64,000 nucleotides of DNA. Source: Gammaproteobacteria bacterium (GTDB lineage Bacteria; Pseudomonadota; Gammaproteobacteria; Ga0077536). The DNA lies in NCBI GenBank assembly GCA_020849475.1, contig JADLGE010000048.1, positions 30,917 through 94,916 of the forward strand. Reading direction: 5' to 3'. Made by a program: the position numbers and the translations under genes. The notes below the pieces were generated by a model. That model saw nothing but the letters and a program-made list of their open reading frames with translations. It did no database searches and was not told the origin of the DNA. Of the stretch, positions 49,797 through 58,642 are shown one piece after another. Numbering within the stretch: the first letter of the stretch is position 1; every line of letters begins with the position of its first letter.

Positions 49797-49871
49797 GTCA
49801 GACTTCAGTCTGACATTCAATTTCATATCTCGGCGCGATAGCCCGCCACAAATGTCAGGCTGAAGTCTGAC
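49797..49871. repeat. Inverted pair of palindromic repeats, family B
   Basis: GTCAGACT-TC-AGTCTGAC (49797-49814) and GTCAGGCT-GA-AGTCTGAC (49854-49871, one G-U). They are flanked by TTGTGTGGGTCA and TGACCCACAATAT, which are mirror images, so the pair forms one long stem-loop unit. Located 24 bases downstream of aceF. Confidence 0.88.
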
Positions 49872-49988
49872 CCACAATATTGGCGGGTCGCCATACCGCG
49901 CTGAATTGTCCTCGGCCGCCCTATCCCCGACAATGCGGACTCTACGCCGCCGGTCGGCTTCATCTACTCACTCAAGGACTGCTCACCC

Positions 49989-50963
49989 GTGAAAACCAAG
50001 ATCACAGAAATGTTCGGCATCGAACACCCCATCATCCAGGGCGGCATGCATTTCGTCGGCTACGCGGAAATGGCTGCGGCGGTATCCAATGCCGGCGGCC
50101 TCGGCATCATCACTGGTTTGACGCAGCGCTCGCCGGCCGATCTCGCCAATGAGATCAGCCGCTGCAAGAAAATGACCAGTAAGCCCATCGGCGTCAACCT
50201 GACCTTCCTGCCGACCGTCACCACGCCCGACTACCCCGGCTACATCCAGGCCATCATCGACGGTGGTGTGAAAGTGGTGGAAACCGCCGGCAACAACCCG
50301 GCGCAATGGCTGCCGATGCTGCATGACGCCGGCATCAAGGTCATCCACAAGTGCACCTCGGTGCGTCATTCCCTGAAGGCGCAGTCCATCGGTTGTGACG
50401 CCGTCAGCGTCGACGGCTTCGAATGCGCCGGTCACCCCGGTGAAGACGACATCCCCAATTTCATCCTGCTGCCGCGCGCCGCTGACGAACTCAAGATTCC
50501 GTTCGTGGCCTCCGGCGGCATGGCCGATGGCCGCTCACTGGTGGCCGCGCTCGCGCTCGGCGCCGATGGCGTCAACATGGGCACGCGCTTCATGGCCACC
50601 AAGGAAGCGCCGATTCATGAAAACGTGAAGCAGGCGATTCTGAAAGCGACCGAACTCGACATGACCCTGGTCATGCGCCCGCTGCGCAATACCGAACGCG
50701 TGTTGAAGAACGCCGCGGTCGAACGCGTGATGGCCAAGGAAAAGGAACTCGGTTCGAAGATCACCTTCGCCGACATCGCCGAAGACGTGGTGGGCGTGTA
50801 TCCCAAGATCATGCTCGAAGGCCAGATGGATGCCGGTGCATGGTCCTGCGGTCTCGTCGCCGGTCTCATTCACGACATCCCGACCTGCCAGGAATTGGTC
50901 GACCGCATCATGAATGAAGCCAACGGCATCATTCGCGAGCGGCTGGCGCGCTTCGCGGGTTGA
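49989..50963 (+). CDS. Nitronate monooxygenase family protein (NMO/2-nitropropane dioxygenase)
   Basis: The 324-residue FMN-dependent TIM-barrel has family motifs HPIIQGGMHFVGYAEMAAAVSNAGGLG, GVNLTFLPT, CDAVSVDGFECAGHPGE and ASGGMADGRSLVAALALGADGVNMGTRF. True NMOs oxidise alkyl nitronates such as propionate 3-nitronate; many members have other roles, for instance enoyl reductase or steroid reactions. The start is GTG 49989. It is the first gene of the catabolic island. A second, more distant paralogue is at 57446. Confidence 0.9.
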   Translation: MKTKITEMFGIEHPIIQGGMHFVGYAEMAAAVSNAGGLGIITGLTQRSPADLANEISRCKKMTSKPIGVNLTFLPTVTTPDYPGYIQAIIDGGVKVVETAGNNPAQWLPMLHDAGIKVIHKCTSVRHSLKAQSIGCDAVSVDGFECAGHPGEDDIPNFILLPRAADELKIPFVASGGMADGRSLVAALALGADGVNMGTRFMATKEAPIHENVKQAILKATELDMTLVMRPLRNTERVLKNAAVERVMAKEKELGSKITFADIAEDVVGVYPKIMLEGQMDAGAWSCGLVAGLIHDIPTCQELVDRIMNEANGIIRERLARFAG

Positions 50964-50972
50964 TTCCATTCC

Positions 50973-51000
50973 TGTAGGTGCGAATTCATTCGCACCTACA
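50973..51000. repeat. Palindromic repeat, family A (12-bp arms)
   Basis: TGTAGGTGCGAA-TTCA-TTCGCACCTACA, a perfect 28-base palindrome between the nitronate monooxygenase and the convergent SMP-30 gene. It could act as a terminator for both. Confidence 0.88.
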
Positions 51001-51016
51001 AATAGCCCACGCGTAA

Positions 51017-51907
51017 TTACGGCAATCCCGCCCCGCGCCGCACCTGCACCTTCTCCACGAACAACACCGCTTCACGGCTTGCGCTGCGCTTGGCCGAATC
51101 GAAGTCCGGCGCGGTGCACAGCATGAGTTCGTCGCCCGCCACACCGCCCAGCACGCAGGCATAGACGCCGAAACCATTCGGCGAATGCACCGTCTGCACC
51201 ACTTGCCCACTGGGTGACACCCGACAGGCGCGCGCGCCCTTGGCATCCGCCACCCACACGTGATCCTCGGCATCGATGCCGCAGCCGTCCGGAATGAAAT
51301 CCGTATCGAGCATGGCCTCGATGGAGTGATAGGCCGGCACGCGGCCGAGCAAGGCATGCTGACGACGGTTCGTGAGCGCACCGTCGGCGCCGATGTCGAA
51401 AGCGGTGAGACAGGCGCGGAAGCTCTCGGCGACGATGAGGGTCTTGCCATCCCCCGTCACCACCGTGCCGTTGGGGAAGCGCAGCCCGTCGGCGGCGACG
51501 CTCACGCGCCGGTCGGGGTCGACGCGCAGCAAGGTCGTTTCGGCCGGCGTCGCTGCGTGGTCGAAAAGATCGAAGCCGAAATTGCCCACCCAGGCGCGGC
51601 CTTGTCGGTCGACCACCATGTCATTGCAGAACCACGGCGTGTGGCTTGCGAGTTCGACGTAGATCTCCTGGCGACCGTCGGCCGTGCAGCGCATGAGGCG
51701 ACGATCGAGCATCGACACCACCAGCATCGAGCCATCCGGCAGCCAGCCGATGCCCGACGGGCGCTGCGGTAATTCCGCGACCGCCGAGGCCACGCCGTCT
51801 GGCGTGATGCGCAGGACCTTGGGGCCGTACATGTCGGCCACGTACCACGCGCCGTCATGCCAGCGCGGGCCTTCGAAGAACGTGCCGCCTTCGTACAGGG
51901 TGCGCAT
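51017..51907 (-). CDS. SMP-30/gluconolactonase/LRE family hydrolase
   Basis: The 296-residue six-bladed propeller has FFEGPRWHDGAWYVADMYG at the N-terminus, where the metal-binding Glu of the family lies, and FCNDMVVDRQGRAWVGNFGFD plus FPNGTVVTGDGKTLIVAES, which contain the family metal ligands. IPDGCGIDAEDHVWVAD is present near the end. Members hydrolyse lactones or esters; the substrate here is unknown. ATG 51907 is followed by RTLYEG, a family start. It is the only minus gene in the first part of the island. Confidence 0.9.
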   Translation of the reverse strand: MRTLYEGGTFFEGPRWHDGAWYVADMYGPKVLRITPDGVASAVAELPQRPSGIGWLPDGSMLVVSMLDRRLMRCTADGRQEIYVELASHTPWFCNDMVVDRQGRAWVGNFGFDLFDHAATPAETTLLRVDPDRRVSVAADGLRFPNGTVVTGDGKTLIVAESFRACLTAFDIGADGALTNRRQHALLGRVPAYHSIEAMLDTDFIPDGCGIDAEDHVWVADAKGARACRVSPSGQVVQTVHSPNGFGVYACVLGGVAGDELMLCTAPDFDSAKRSASREAVLFVEKVQVRRGAGLP

Positions 51908-52044
51908 GGGGTTTACCTCCGCTCGCGATGATGAGGCAGGCAAGATAGCGCCGAGCCCGCCACACCGACACCCCCACCCGCGCGATTGACGCGCGCGGCC
52001 ACTGGCCAGATAGTCGGGGCGTCAACATCCGGGGAGCATCATCC

Positions 52045-52578
52045 ATGGGCACTTTTCGTCGCGTCGTCACCGGCCACCGCGCCGATGGTACATCCATCAT
52101 CGCCAGCGACACCGCCGTCAAGAGCACCGAGGTGCCCGGGCTTGGCGGCATCGAGCTCGGCACGCTGTGGGCCTCGGACCACACCTTCAATTACCCCGAC
52201 GACGGCCGCGAAGCGCCGCCCTCCACCTGGTTTCCGCCCATCGGTGGTGTGCGCTTCATCGAGTTCGTGCTGCCGGCAGGCAGCGATCCGGAAAAGGCGG
52301 CCAGCGCGGGCGGTGACATGGATGCCGCCGAGCAGGCCGCGCCCGGCCTCTTGTCGCACTTCACCGCGGATGCGCCCGGCATGCATCGTTCGGAAACCTG
52401 CGACATGCTCTACATCGTGTCCGGCCGCTGCGTACTGGAACTGGATGACGGCTCCGCCACCGCGCTCGCGGCCGGCGACGTGGTCGTGCAAAGCGGCACC
52501 ATGCACCGCTGGAAGAATCCGCACGATGAAGCGTGCCGCGTGATCGGCGCCATCGTCGGCGCGCACATGAAAAACTAA
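52045..52578 (+). CDS. Cupin-domain protein
   Basis: The 177-residue protein ends in a single cupin barrel (about 105-170): MHRSETCDMLYIVSGRCVLELDDG and GDVVVQSGTMHRWKNPHDEA, giving the two cupin motifs with His and Glu metal candidates. The N-terminal half is a family-specific extension (FPPIGGVRFIEFVLPAG). Small proteins of this class bind or oxidise small molecules or are regulatory; the role is not known. It is co-directional with the following genes. Confidence 0.85.
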   Translation: MGTFRRVVTGHRADGTSIIASDTAVKSTEVPGLGGIELGTLWASDHTFNYPDDGREAPPSTWFPPIGGVRFIEFVLPAGSDPEKAASAGGDMDAAEQAAPGLLSHFTADAPGMHRSETCDMLYIVSGRCVLELDDGSATALAAGDVVVQSGTMHRWKNPHDEACRVIGAIVGAHMKN

Positions 52579-52608
52579 GCCATCCATCAAGTCAGGGGAG
52601 TCCCGCAC

Positions 52609-53805
52609 ATGGCCACCAAGCCCGCCGCCGCCAAGGCACCGAAAAGCAATCTTGCCAAACTCGGCTTCGACGCCACGCGTCTCGCTCGCGTGCGCGACGC
52701 CGTCAAAGCCGACATCGACGCCGGGCGTTGCCATGGCGTGCGCATGATGGTGGCGCGCCACGGTGAAGTGGTGCTCGACATCTGTGAAGGCTACGCCGAG
52801 CGCGCGGCGAACAAGCCGCTCAACAACGATTCGGTGTTCGCCACCATGTCGGTCGCCAAGCAGTTCACCAACGTGCTGGCGCTGTCGCTGGTGGAACGCG
52901 GTCTTCTGAAACTGCATGCGCCAGTCGCCGAGCTGATTCCGGAGTTCGCGACGCTCGGCAAGGAGAAGGTCAATCTATTTCATCTTTTGACCCACACCAG
53001 CGGCGTGCTGTCGGCCATTCCACCGGTGCCGCCGGATGTCTTGATGAATATCGACAAGCTGGTGGCTTTCGCCTGCGGCCTGCCGCTGGAATCGCAACCC
53101 GGCGAGCGTGTGAACTATTCCATCCTGCTCGGCCACACGATCATCGCCGCGCTGTGTCTGCGCGCCGACGGTCGCGGCCGCAGCTATGCACAGATGTTGA
53201 AAGACGAAGTGTTCGCGCCGCTCGGCATGAAAGACACCAGCCTGGGGCCGCGCGCCGATCTCATGAAGCGCCTGTGCCCGGTGAAGGTCTCCTACACCGA
53301 TCTGCCGGCGCTGCTGCCGCCCGCGGCGGTGGAAGGCATTGGCACGCTGCTCGCCACCCCCGGCTGCGAGATCCCGGGCGGCGGCTGCATGACCTCCGTA
53401 CAGGACGTGCATCGCTTCGCCGAGATGCTGCGCCGTGGCGGCGAACTCGATGGCAACCGCCTGCTGTCACCGGCCATGCTGGATTTCTGCACGCGCAATC
53501 ACACCGGCACACTGCGCAATGTGCTGTTCGATATGTGGTTCGGTGTGCGCGGCTGGATTGAATACCCGGCCAACATCGGCTGCGGCTTTTTCCTGCGCGG
53601 CGAAGGCAATCTGCCGGGCCTGTTCAGCCCCATGAATTCGCCGCGCACGTTTGGTGGCTTTGGCGCCGGCTCCACCGGTTTCACGGTCGACCCCGAACGC
53701 GACTTGAGCGTCGCGTTTCTTTCCACCGGCCTCATGGAAGACAGCTACCACTTCGAGCGCATCGGCGTGATGCAGGGCCTGGTGCTGGCGGCGATGGTGG
53801 CGTGA
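52609..53805 (+). CDS. Serine hydrolase, beta-lactamase class C/EstB type
   Basis: The 398-residue hydrolase has the SxxK motif S81-VAK84 in FATMSVAKQFTN, a YSI sequence where class C enzymes have Y-x-N (NYSILLGHTI), and GFGAGSTGF towards the C-terminus. There is no signal peptide, so it is more likely an esterase or acyl hydrolase than a secreted beta-lactamase. GGGGAG precedes the ATG. The stop overlaps the thiolase-like start. Confidence 0.9.
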   Translation: MATKPAAAKAPKSNLAKLGFDATRLARVRDAVKADIDAGRCHGVRMMVARHGEVVLDICEGYAERAANKPLNNDSVFATMSVAKQFTNVLALSLVERGLLKLHAPVAELIPEFATLGKEKVNLFHLLTHTSGVLSAIPPVPPDVLMNIDKLVAFACGLPLESQPGERVNYSILLGHTIIAALCLRADGRGRSYAQMLKDEVFAPLGMKDTSLGPRADLMKRLCPVKVSYTDLPALLPPAAVEGIGTLLATPGCEIPGGGCMTSVQDVHRFAEMLRRGGELDGNRLLSPAMLDFCTRNHTGTLRNVLFDMWFGVRGWIEYPANIGCGFFLRGEGNLPGLFSPMNSPRTFGGFGAGSTGFTVDPERDLSVAFLSTGLMEDSYHFERIGVMQGLVLAAMVA

Positions 53806-54974
53806 TGGATTCGGTCGCCAATCAGGCCTGCATCGTCGGCATTGGGCATACCGAGTATTCGCGCGACTCCGGTCGCAGCGAAATGACGCTGGCCTGCGAA
53901 GCCATCGGCGCGGCCATCGCCGATGCGGGCCTCACGCCCGCCGACATCGACGGCATCACCAAGTACACGATGGACAACAACGATCCGATCGACATCGCGC
54001 GCAATCTCGGCATTCCTGAGTTGCGCTATGCCGCCGAGGTCAACTACGGCGGCGGCGGTGGCCCGGTGGGCACCATCGCGCTCGGCGCGATGGCGGTCGC
54101 CACCGGCCAGGCCAAGGCGGTGGTGGCATTCCGCGCCATGAACGAACGCTCGGGGCGCGGCACGCCACGCTTCGGCCAGGCCGGCACCGCGCCGGGCGCG
54201 AGCGGCGTGGCGAGTTATTTTTCACCCTATGGCCTGTTCAGTCCGGCGCAGATGGTGGCGCTGTCGGCGCGCCGTCACATGCACCTGTACGGCACCGAGT
54301 CACGGCACTTCGGTGAGATAGCAGTGACCTGCCGTCATCACGCCAACATGAATCCCAATGCCATGATGCATGGCCGACCGATGAGCATCGAAGACCATCA
54401 GGCCTCGCGCATGATTGCCGCCCCCTTGCGCCTGCTCGACTGCTGTCTCGAGACCGACGGCGGCGCGGCAGTGGTCATCACCCGCGCCGACCGTGCGCGC
54501 GACCTGCGCCATCCGCGCGTATTCATCGCCGGCGCTGGCATCGGCGCCGGCCACTGGAATTATCGTTCGATGGTGAAGGACATGGATTCGCCCGTCAGCG
54601 AATCGACCGTCATCGCCAAGCACCTATTCCGCGACGCCGGCATCAAGCATTCCGACATCGATGTGCTGTTCATCTACGACCACTTCACGCCCCTGGTGAT
54701 GATGGCCATCGAAGACTTCGGCTTCTGCAAGCGCGGTGAAGGCAAGGATTTCGTCTCCAATGGCCGCCTGCGCTGGCCAGACGGCGAACTGCCCATGAAC
54801 ACCAGCGGCGGCAATCTTTCCGAAGGCTATATGCACGGCATGCAGAACGTCATCGAAGCGGTGCGCCAACTACGCGGCGTGGCGCGCTGCCAGGTCAAGG
54901 ACGCGCGCCATGCGTTCGTGTCGGCCGGAAATGCCGTGCCGACCTCGGCGATGATCTTGAGGAACGAGCTGTGA
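53805..54974 (+). CDS. Thiolase-fold lipid-transfer-type protein lacking the thiolase cysteine
   Basis: The 389-residue protein has the thiolase/SCPx fold (CIVGIGHTEYSRDSGRS, EAIGAAIADAGLTPADIDGITKY, VNYGGGGGPVGTIALGAMAV). Where true thiolases have the nucleophilic cysteine, the loop reads GGGGGPVGT with no Cys, and the C-terminal HAFVSAGNAVPTS lacks the second Cys. This resembles Ltp2-type retro-aldolases of steroid side-chain degradation, which work with a DUF35 partner, encoded next. The ATG overlaps the previous TGA; GTG 53802 is also possible. Confidence 0.85.
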   Translation: MDSVANQACIVGIGHTEYSRDSGRSEMTLACEAIGAAIADAGLTPADIDGITKYTMDNNDPIDIARNLGIPELRYAAEVNYGGGGGPVGTIALGAMAVATGQAKAVVAFRAMNERSGRGTPRFGQAGTAPGASGVASYFSPYGLFSPAQMVALSARRHMHLYGTESRHFGEIAVTCRHHANMNPNAMMHGRPMSIEDHQASRMIAAPLRLLDCCLETDGGAAVVITRADRARDLRHPRVFIAGAGIGAGHWNYRSMVKDMDSPVSESTVIAKHLFRDAGIKHSDIDVLFIYDHFTPLVMMAIEDFGFCKRGEGKDFVSNGRLRWPDGELPMNTSGGNLSEGYMHGMQNVIEAVRQLRGVARCQVKDARHAFVSAGNAVPTSAMILRNEL

Positions 54975-55384
54975 GCGAACTGTCCTTTCCTTATCCGATA
55001 CCCGAATACGGCACCGAGCCCTACTGGGCTGCCTGCAATGAAGAGCGGCTGGTGATGCAGCGCTGCCAGGCCTGCGGCAAATTCCGCTGGCACCCGGCGC
55101 CGCTGTGCATCTACTGCAGCCACAGCGGCTACGACTGGGCGCCGCTGTCGGGCCGTGGCCGCGTCTACACCTGGACGGTGATCACCCATGCCGTGCATCC
55201 CGCCGCCGTGGCGCGTGTGCCCTACGTGGTGGTGGAAGTGGAACTCGATGAGCAGCGTGATTTGCGCATGGTGAGCAACCTGGTTGATTGCGAGGCCGAC
55301 GCCATACAATTTGATGCGCCGGTCCGCGTTGCGTTTGAAACCCACGCCAGCGGCCAGAAACTGCCGGTATTCCGACTCACCTGA
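54971..55384 (+). CDS. DUF35 Zn-ribbon/OB-fold acyl-CoA-associated protein
   Basis: The 137-residue protein has an N-terminal rubredoxin-like zinc ribbon with C32, C35, C46 and C49 (RCQACGKFRWHPAPLCIYC) and a C-terminal OB-fold (SGRGRVYTWTVITHAVHP, VPYVVVEVELD). DUF35 proteins form complexes with thiolase-fold partners and bind acyl-CoA. The GTG start overlaps the thiolase-like gene's stop by four bases (54971-54974), which supports a stoichiometric pair. Confidence 0.92.
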   Translation: MSELSFPYPIPEYGTEPYWAACNEERLVMQRCQACGKFRWHPAPLCIYCSHSGYDWAPLSGRGRVYTWTVITHAVHPAAVARVPYVVVEVELDEQRDLRMVSNLVDCEADAIQFDAPVRVAFETHASGQKLPVFRLT

Positions 55385-55393
55385 GGTACAGCC

Positions 55394-56617
55394 ATGAGCA
55401 ATCGCAAACAACACATGTTGACCGGCTACCGCGTACTGGATCTCACACGCGCCGCCGCCGGCCCGACCTGCACGCGCATGTTCGCCGAGATGGGCGCCGA
55501 CGTGATCAAGGTCGAGTCATCCCCCGATGGCGAGATGTCGCGCGCCATGTCGCGCATCCGCAATGACCGCAGCCTGTATACGATTCAGCAGTGTCTGAAC
55601 AAACGCAGTGTGTGCCTGGACGTGCGCAACCCGGAAGCCATCGCGCTGTTGAAAGAGCTGGTGCCCCATTGCGACATCGTGGTGGAAAACTTCAAGCCCG
55701 GTGTGATCAAGACCATGGGCCTGGGCTACGACGTGCTCAAGGCACTGCGCAAAGACATCATCCTGTGTTCCATCTCGGCGCTCGGCCAGACCGGCACGCT
55801 GGCCCACAAGCCGGGCTATGACTACATCGCCCAGGCCTATTCCGGCATTACTTCGATGGTCGGCCCGCCCGATGGACTGCCGGATCTCACCCTTGCCGCC
55901 ATCGGCGACGTGTCCACCGGCGTGACCGCCGCGTTTGCCATTGCCGCCGCGCTGCTCGATCGGCATCGCACCGGCGAAGGCCAGCATCTCGATATCGCCA
56001 TCCTCGACTGCTACTACCACTACCACGAAGTGAACGTGCATCGCTTCAGCGCCAGCGGCGGCGCCATTCAACCGACGCGCACCGGCCGCCACATGAATTA
56101 CATCTGCCCGGGCGGCATCTTCCAGGGCAATGGCGGCGGCATCATGATCATGGCCTTCCTGCATCACTTCAAAGATCTGTGCGCGGCCATGGGCCGGCCG
56201 GAACTCGCCACCACGCCAGGCTGGGAGAACGACAACGTGCGTCTGGAGCGACGCGATGAAGTGATCGGTGTCATCGAAGCATGGCTGGCGACCCTGCCGT
56301 CGGTCGATGCCGCCATCGAGATTCTCGAGCGTCACAACGTGCCCTGCGCACCAATACTCTCGGTGGCCGACACCGTCAGCCACCCGCATCTCGTCGCGCG
56401 CGGCACGGTGCGCACCGTCAATGATCGGGTGGCCGGTGAATTCCAGATCCCGGGCCATCCCATCCATTCCAATCGCTACCCGGCCAACGATCCGGACCTC
56501 ATCGCGCCCATGCTCGGTGAGCACAACCGCGAAGTGTTGATGGAATTGCTGGGCAAGGACGCGGCAACCGTCGATGCACTGGAGGCCAAGGGCGTGCTGC
56601 ACGCCAAGCCGTATTGA
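55394..56617 (+). CDS. Class III CoA-transferase (CaiB/Frc family)
   Basis: The 407-residue enzyme moves CoA between carboxylic acids. Family features are VLDLTRAAAGPTCTRMFAEMGADVIKVE at the N-terminus, NKRSVCLDVRNPEA, VVENFKPGVIKTMGLGYD, and the catalytic Asp in GQHLDIAILDCYYHYHE. The acyl acceptor and donor are unknown; in this context it probably activates the acid released by a hydrolase or aldolase step. It follows the DUF35 gene by nine bases, and a family A repeat pair follows. Confidence 0.93.
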   Translation: MSNRKQHMLTGYRVLDLTRAAAGPTCTRMFAEMGADVIKVESSPDGEMSRAMSRIRNDRSLYTIQQCLNKRSVCLDVRNPEAIALLKELVPHCDIVVENFKPGVIKTMGLGYDVLKALRKDIILCSISALGQTGTLAHKPGYDYIAQAYSGITSMVGPPDGLPDLTLAAIGDVSTGVTAAFAIAAALLDRHRTGEGQHLDIAILDCYYHYHEVNVHRFSASGGAIQPTRTGRHMNYICPGGIFQGNGGGIMIMAFLHHFKDLCAAMGRPELATTPGWENDNVRLERRDEVIGVIEAWLATLPSVDAAIEILERHNVPCAPILSVADTVSHPHLVARGTVRTVNDRVAGEFQIPGHPIHSNRYPANDPDLIAPMLGEHNREVLMELLGKDAATVDALEAKGVLHAKPY

Positions 56618-56627
56618 CGCGTTCTTC

Positions 56628-56714
56628 TGTAGGTGCGAATTCATTCGCACATTAAAATGCCGATGCCGGGCGCCTCGCCGCGCCATTTGATGTGCGAATG
56701 AATTCGCACCTACA
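56628..56714. repeat. Inverted pair of palindromic repeats, family A
   Basis: GTGCGAA-TTCA-TTCGCAC (56633-56650) with flank TGTAG, and GTGCGAA-TGAA-TTCGCAC (56692-56709) with flank CTACA on the other side. The pair is in opposite orientation, 41 bases apart. Confidence 0.88.
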
Positions 56715-56738
56715 ACCACGATCACCGCAGGACCCCCA

Positions 56739-57425
56739 ATGGACTCCCATTCCGTCGACAACGCCTTGACCTCGCGCCGCTCGGTGCGCGCTTTTCTGCC
56801 CACCGAAGTACCGCGCCACACCGTCGAGCACATTCTGACCGTAGCCGCGCGTTCGGCCTCGGGCACCAACATCCAGCCGTGGAATGTGCACGTCTTGACC
56901 GGCGCCGCCAAGACGCGGCTGTCGAATGCCATTCTCACGGCCTTCAACGATCCGAAGCTCAATGCAGAACACAGCAGCGAGTTTCCCATCTACCCGGCCG
57001 AATGGATCTCGCCTTTCATCGACCGGCGGCGCAAGGTCGGCTGGGACCTCTACACCCTGCTCGGCATCGGCAAGGGCGATCGCGAACGCACCCATGCGCA
57101 ACACGCGCGCAATTTCCAGTTCTTCGATGCGCCGGTCGGACTCATCTTCACCATCCATCGCTCATTGGGCTACGCGGCGTGGATTGATTACGGCATGTTC
57201 ATGGGCAATGTCATGACCGCCGCGCGCGGCCATGGTCTGCATACCTGTCCACAGTTCGCCTTCACGCAGTTCCATCGCATCATCAGCGAACAATTGGCTC
57301 TACCGCCAGAGCAGAAAGTGCTGTGCGGCATGTCCTTGGGCCATGAGGACACCAGCGCGGTGGAAAACACCCTGGTCAGTGAACGCGCGGCGCTCAGCGA
57401 ATGGGCCAGCTTCCACAGCGCCTGA
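56739..57425 (+). CDS. Nitroreductase family flavoprotein
   Basis: The 228-residue FMN protein has TSRRSVRAFLPTEVPRHTVE and ARSASGTNIQPWNVHVL at the N-terminus (flavin-binding Arg/Ser and Asn), and the dimer-stacking region WIDYGMFMGNVMTAARGHGL. It lacks a signal peptide. Members reduce nitro groups, quinones or enoates with NAD(P)H. It is next to the second nitronate monooxygenase, 20 bases apart. Confidence 0.92.
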   Translation: MDSHSVDNALTSRRSVRAFLPTEVPRHTVEHILTVAARSASGTNIQPWNVHVLTGAAKTRLSNAILTAFNDPKLNAEHSSEFPIYPAEWISPFIDRRRKVGWDLYTLLGIGKGDRERTHAQHARNFQFFDAPVGLIFTIHRSLGYAAWIDYGMFMGNVMTAARGHGLHTCPQFAFTQFHRIISEQLALPPEQKVLCGMSLGHEDTSAVENTLVSERAALSEWASFHSA

Positions 57426-57445
57426 TAGCGCAAGGAGACGAAACC

Positions 57446-58489
57446 ATGCCACGACTCACGACGCGCTTCACGCAGATGCTCGGCATCGAGCATCCGGTGA
57501 TGCAGGAAGGCCTCGGGCCCTACAAGACCGTGGCGCTGGCGGCGGCGGTCTCGAATGCCGGCGGTCTCGGCACCGTCAGTATTCCCGGTATCAGTGAAGA
57601 GCCGCGTGCCGGCGCGGCCAAGCTGCGCGGCTACATCGATGCGGCCTGCGCGATGACGACGAAACCCTTCGCCGTGAATATCCCGGTAGGCACCGACAAG
57701 CACGGCAATGTGCCGGCTTTCAGTTCGGCCTATGTGCAGGCGGTGGTCGACGCGGTCAAGGACAGTGAAGTGGCGAAGCGCCTGCGCGTCATCACCACCT
57801 CGGCCGGCGCGCCGGCCGCCGCGCGCAGAATGATTGAGGGCTCCGGCCTCATCCACATCCACAAGGTTGGCGGCACGCGCCAGGCGCAACGCGCCGAGGC
57901 CGACGGCGTCGACATGATCATCGCCTCAGGTTATGAAGCCGGCGGCCACACCCATGCGCGGCCGGTGCACACCTTCGTGTTGGGCCCAAGCGTGACCGAA
58001 GCAGTCAGCATTCCGGTGATCCTGGCCGGCGGCGTGCGTGACGGACGCGGTCTCGCCGCGGCCTTGAGCATGGGCGCCGAGGCTGTGGCACTCGGCACGC
58101 GCTTCGTCGCCAGCCACGACAATCCCGACTGGCATCCGAACTATGCGGCCCGCATCCTCGCCGCGCGCGAAGGCGACGACACCTTGTTCCAGGCCCTCTA
58201 TGGCCCGTCACGCATCTTGCCGAGCCGCGCCATCGATGAACTGCATGAATTCGAAAGCCGCCCTGGCATCACGGAAGAAGCTCTCACGCGCTTCAAGGAC
58301 GAACGCCTCATCGCCGCACAGCGTGACGGCGACATGCAGGGCGGCATCCTGCCCTGTGGACAGATTGCCGGCGCGCTCGCCGAGCTCATCCATGTCGCGC
58401 AATTCGTGCCCGGCATGGTGCGCGAGGCGATCGCGGTGATTCAAGAGCTGCAGGCACGCGTCGTCTCCCGACATGTGCAACGCCAATAG
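57446..58489 (+). CDS. Nitronate monooxygenase family protein (second paralogue)
   Basis: The 347-residue FMN TIM-barrel shares with the first paralogue GIEHPVMQEGLGPYKTVALAAAVSNAGGLG, HKVGGTRQAQRAEADGVDMIIASGYEAGGH and LAGGVRDGRGLAAALSMGAEAVALGTRF. It is not closely similar to the gene at 49989, so the two probably act at different steps. ATG 57446 has AAGGAG nine bases upstream; a longer frame upstream lacks a ribosome site. A family B repeat follows. Confidence 0.9.
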   Translation: MPRLTTRFTQMLGIEHPVMQEGLGPYKTVALAAAVSNAGGLGTVSIPGISEEPRAGAAKLRGYIDAACAMTTKPFAVNIPVGTDKHGNVPAFSSAYVQAVVDAVKDSEVAKRLRVITTSAGAPAAARRMIEGSGLIHIHKVGGTRQAQRAEADGVDMIIASGYEAGGHTHARPVHTFVLGPSVTEAVSIPVILAGGVRDGRGLAAALSMGAEAVALGTRFVASHDNPDWHPNYAARILAAREGDDTLFQALYGPSRILPSRAIDELHEFESRPGITEEALTRFKDERLIAAQRDGDMQGGILPCGQIAGALAELIHVAQFVPGMVREAIAVIQELQARVVSRHVQRQ

Positions 58490-58523
58490 CACACCACACC
58501 TTGCACGACGCGCCGGGAGTCAC

Positions 58524-58596
58524 CTGAAGGTCAGACTGAAGTCTGACCTTCAGGAGTGGGAAAGATACTTCATTGTTGGGTAGGATGAAGTCTGAC
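58524..58596. repeat. Family B repeat: 30-base palindrome plus a truncated copy
   Basis: CTGAAGGTCAGACT-GA-AGTCTGACCTTCAG (58524-58553) pairs over 14 bases. A half copy TGAAGTCTGAC remains at 58586-58596. It lies between convergent genes, so it may serve as a terminator. Confidence 0.85.
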
Positions 58597-58642
58597 ATTC
58601 AAACCCGATGCACAGCATTCACAGTAGTTGCGAAATGCCGGT

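Noticed and set aside
52609..53805. Calling this gene a beta-lactamase resistance determinant
   Set aside because: There is an SxxK motif but no signal peptide, and the gene lies in a catabolic cluster; an esterase-type hydrolase is more likely.
53805..54974. Calling this gene an ordinary acetyl-CoA acetyltransferase
   Set aside because: The nucleophilic cysteine and the second catalytic cysteine of thiolases are absent, and it is coupled to a DUF35 partner.
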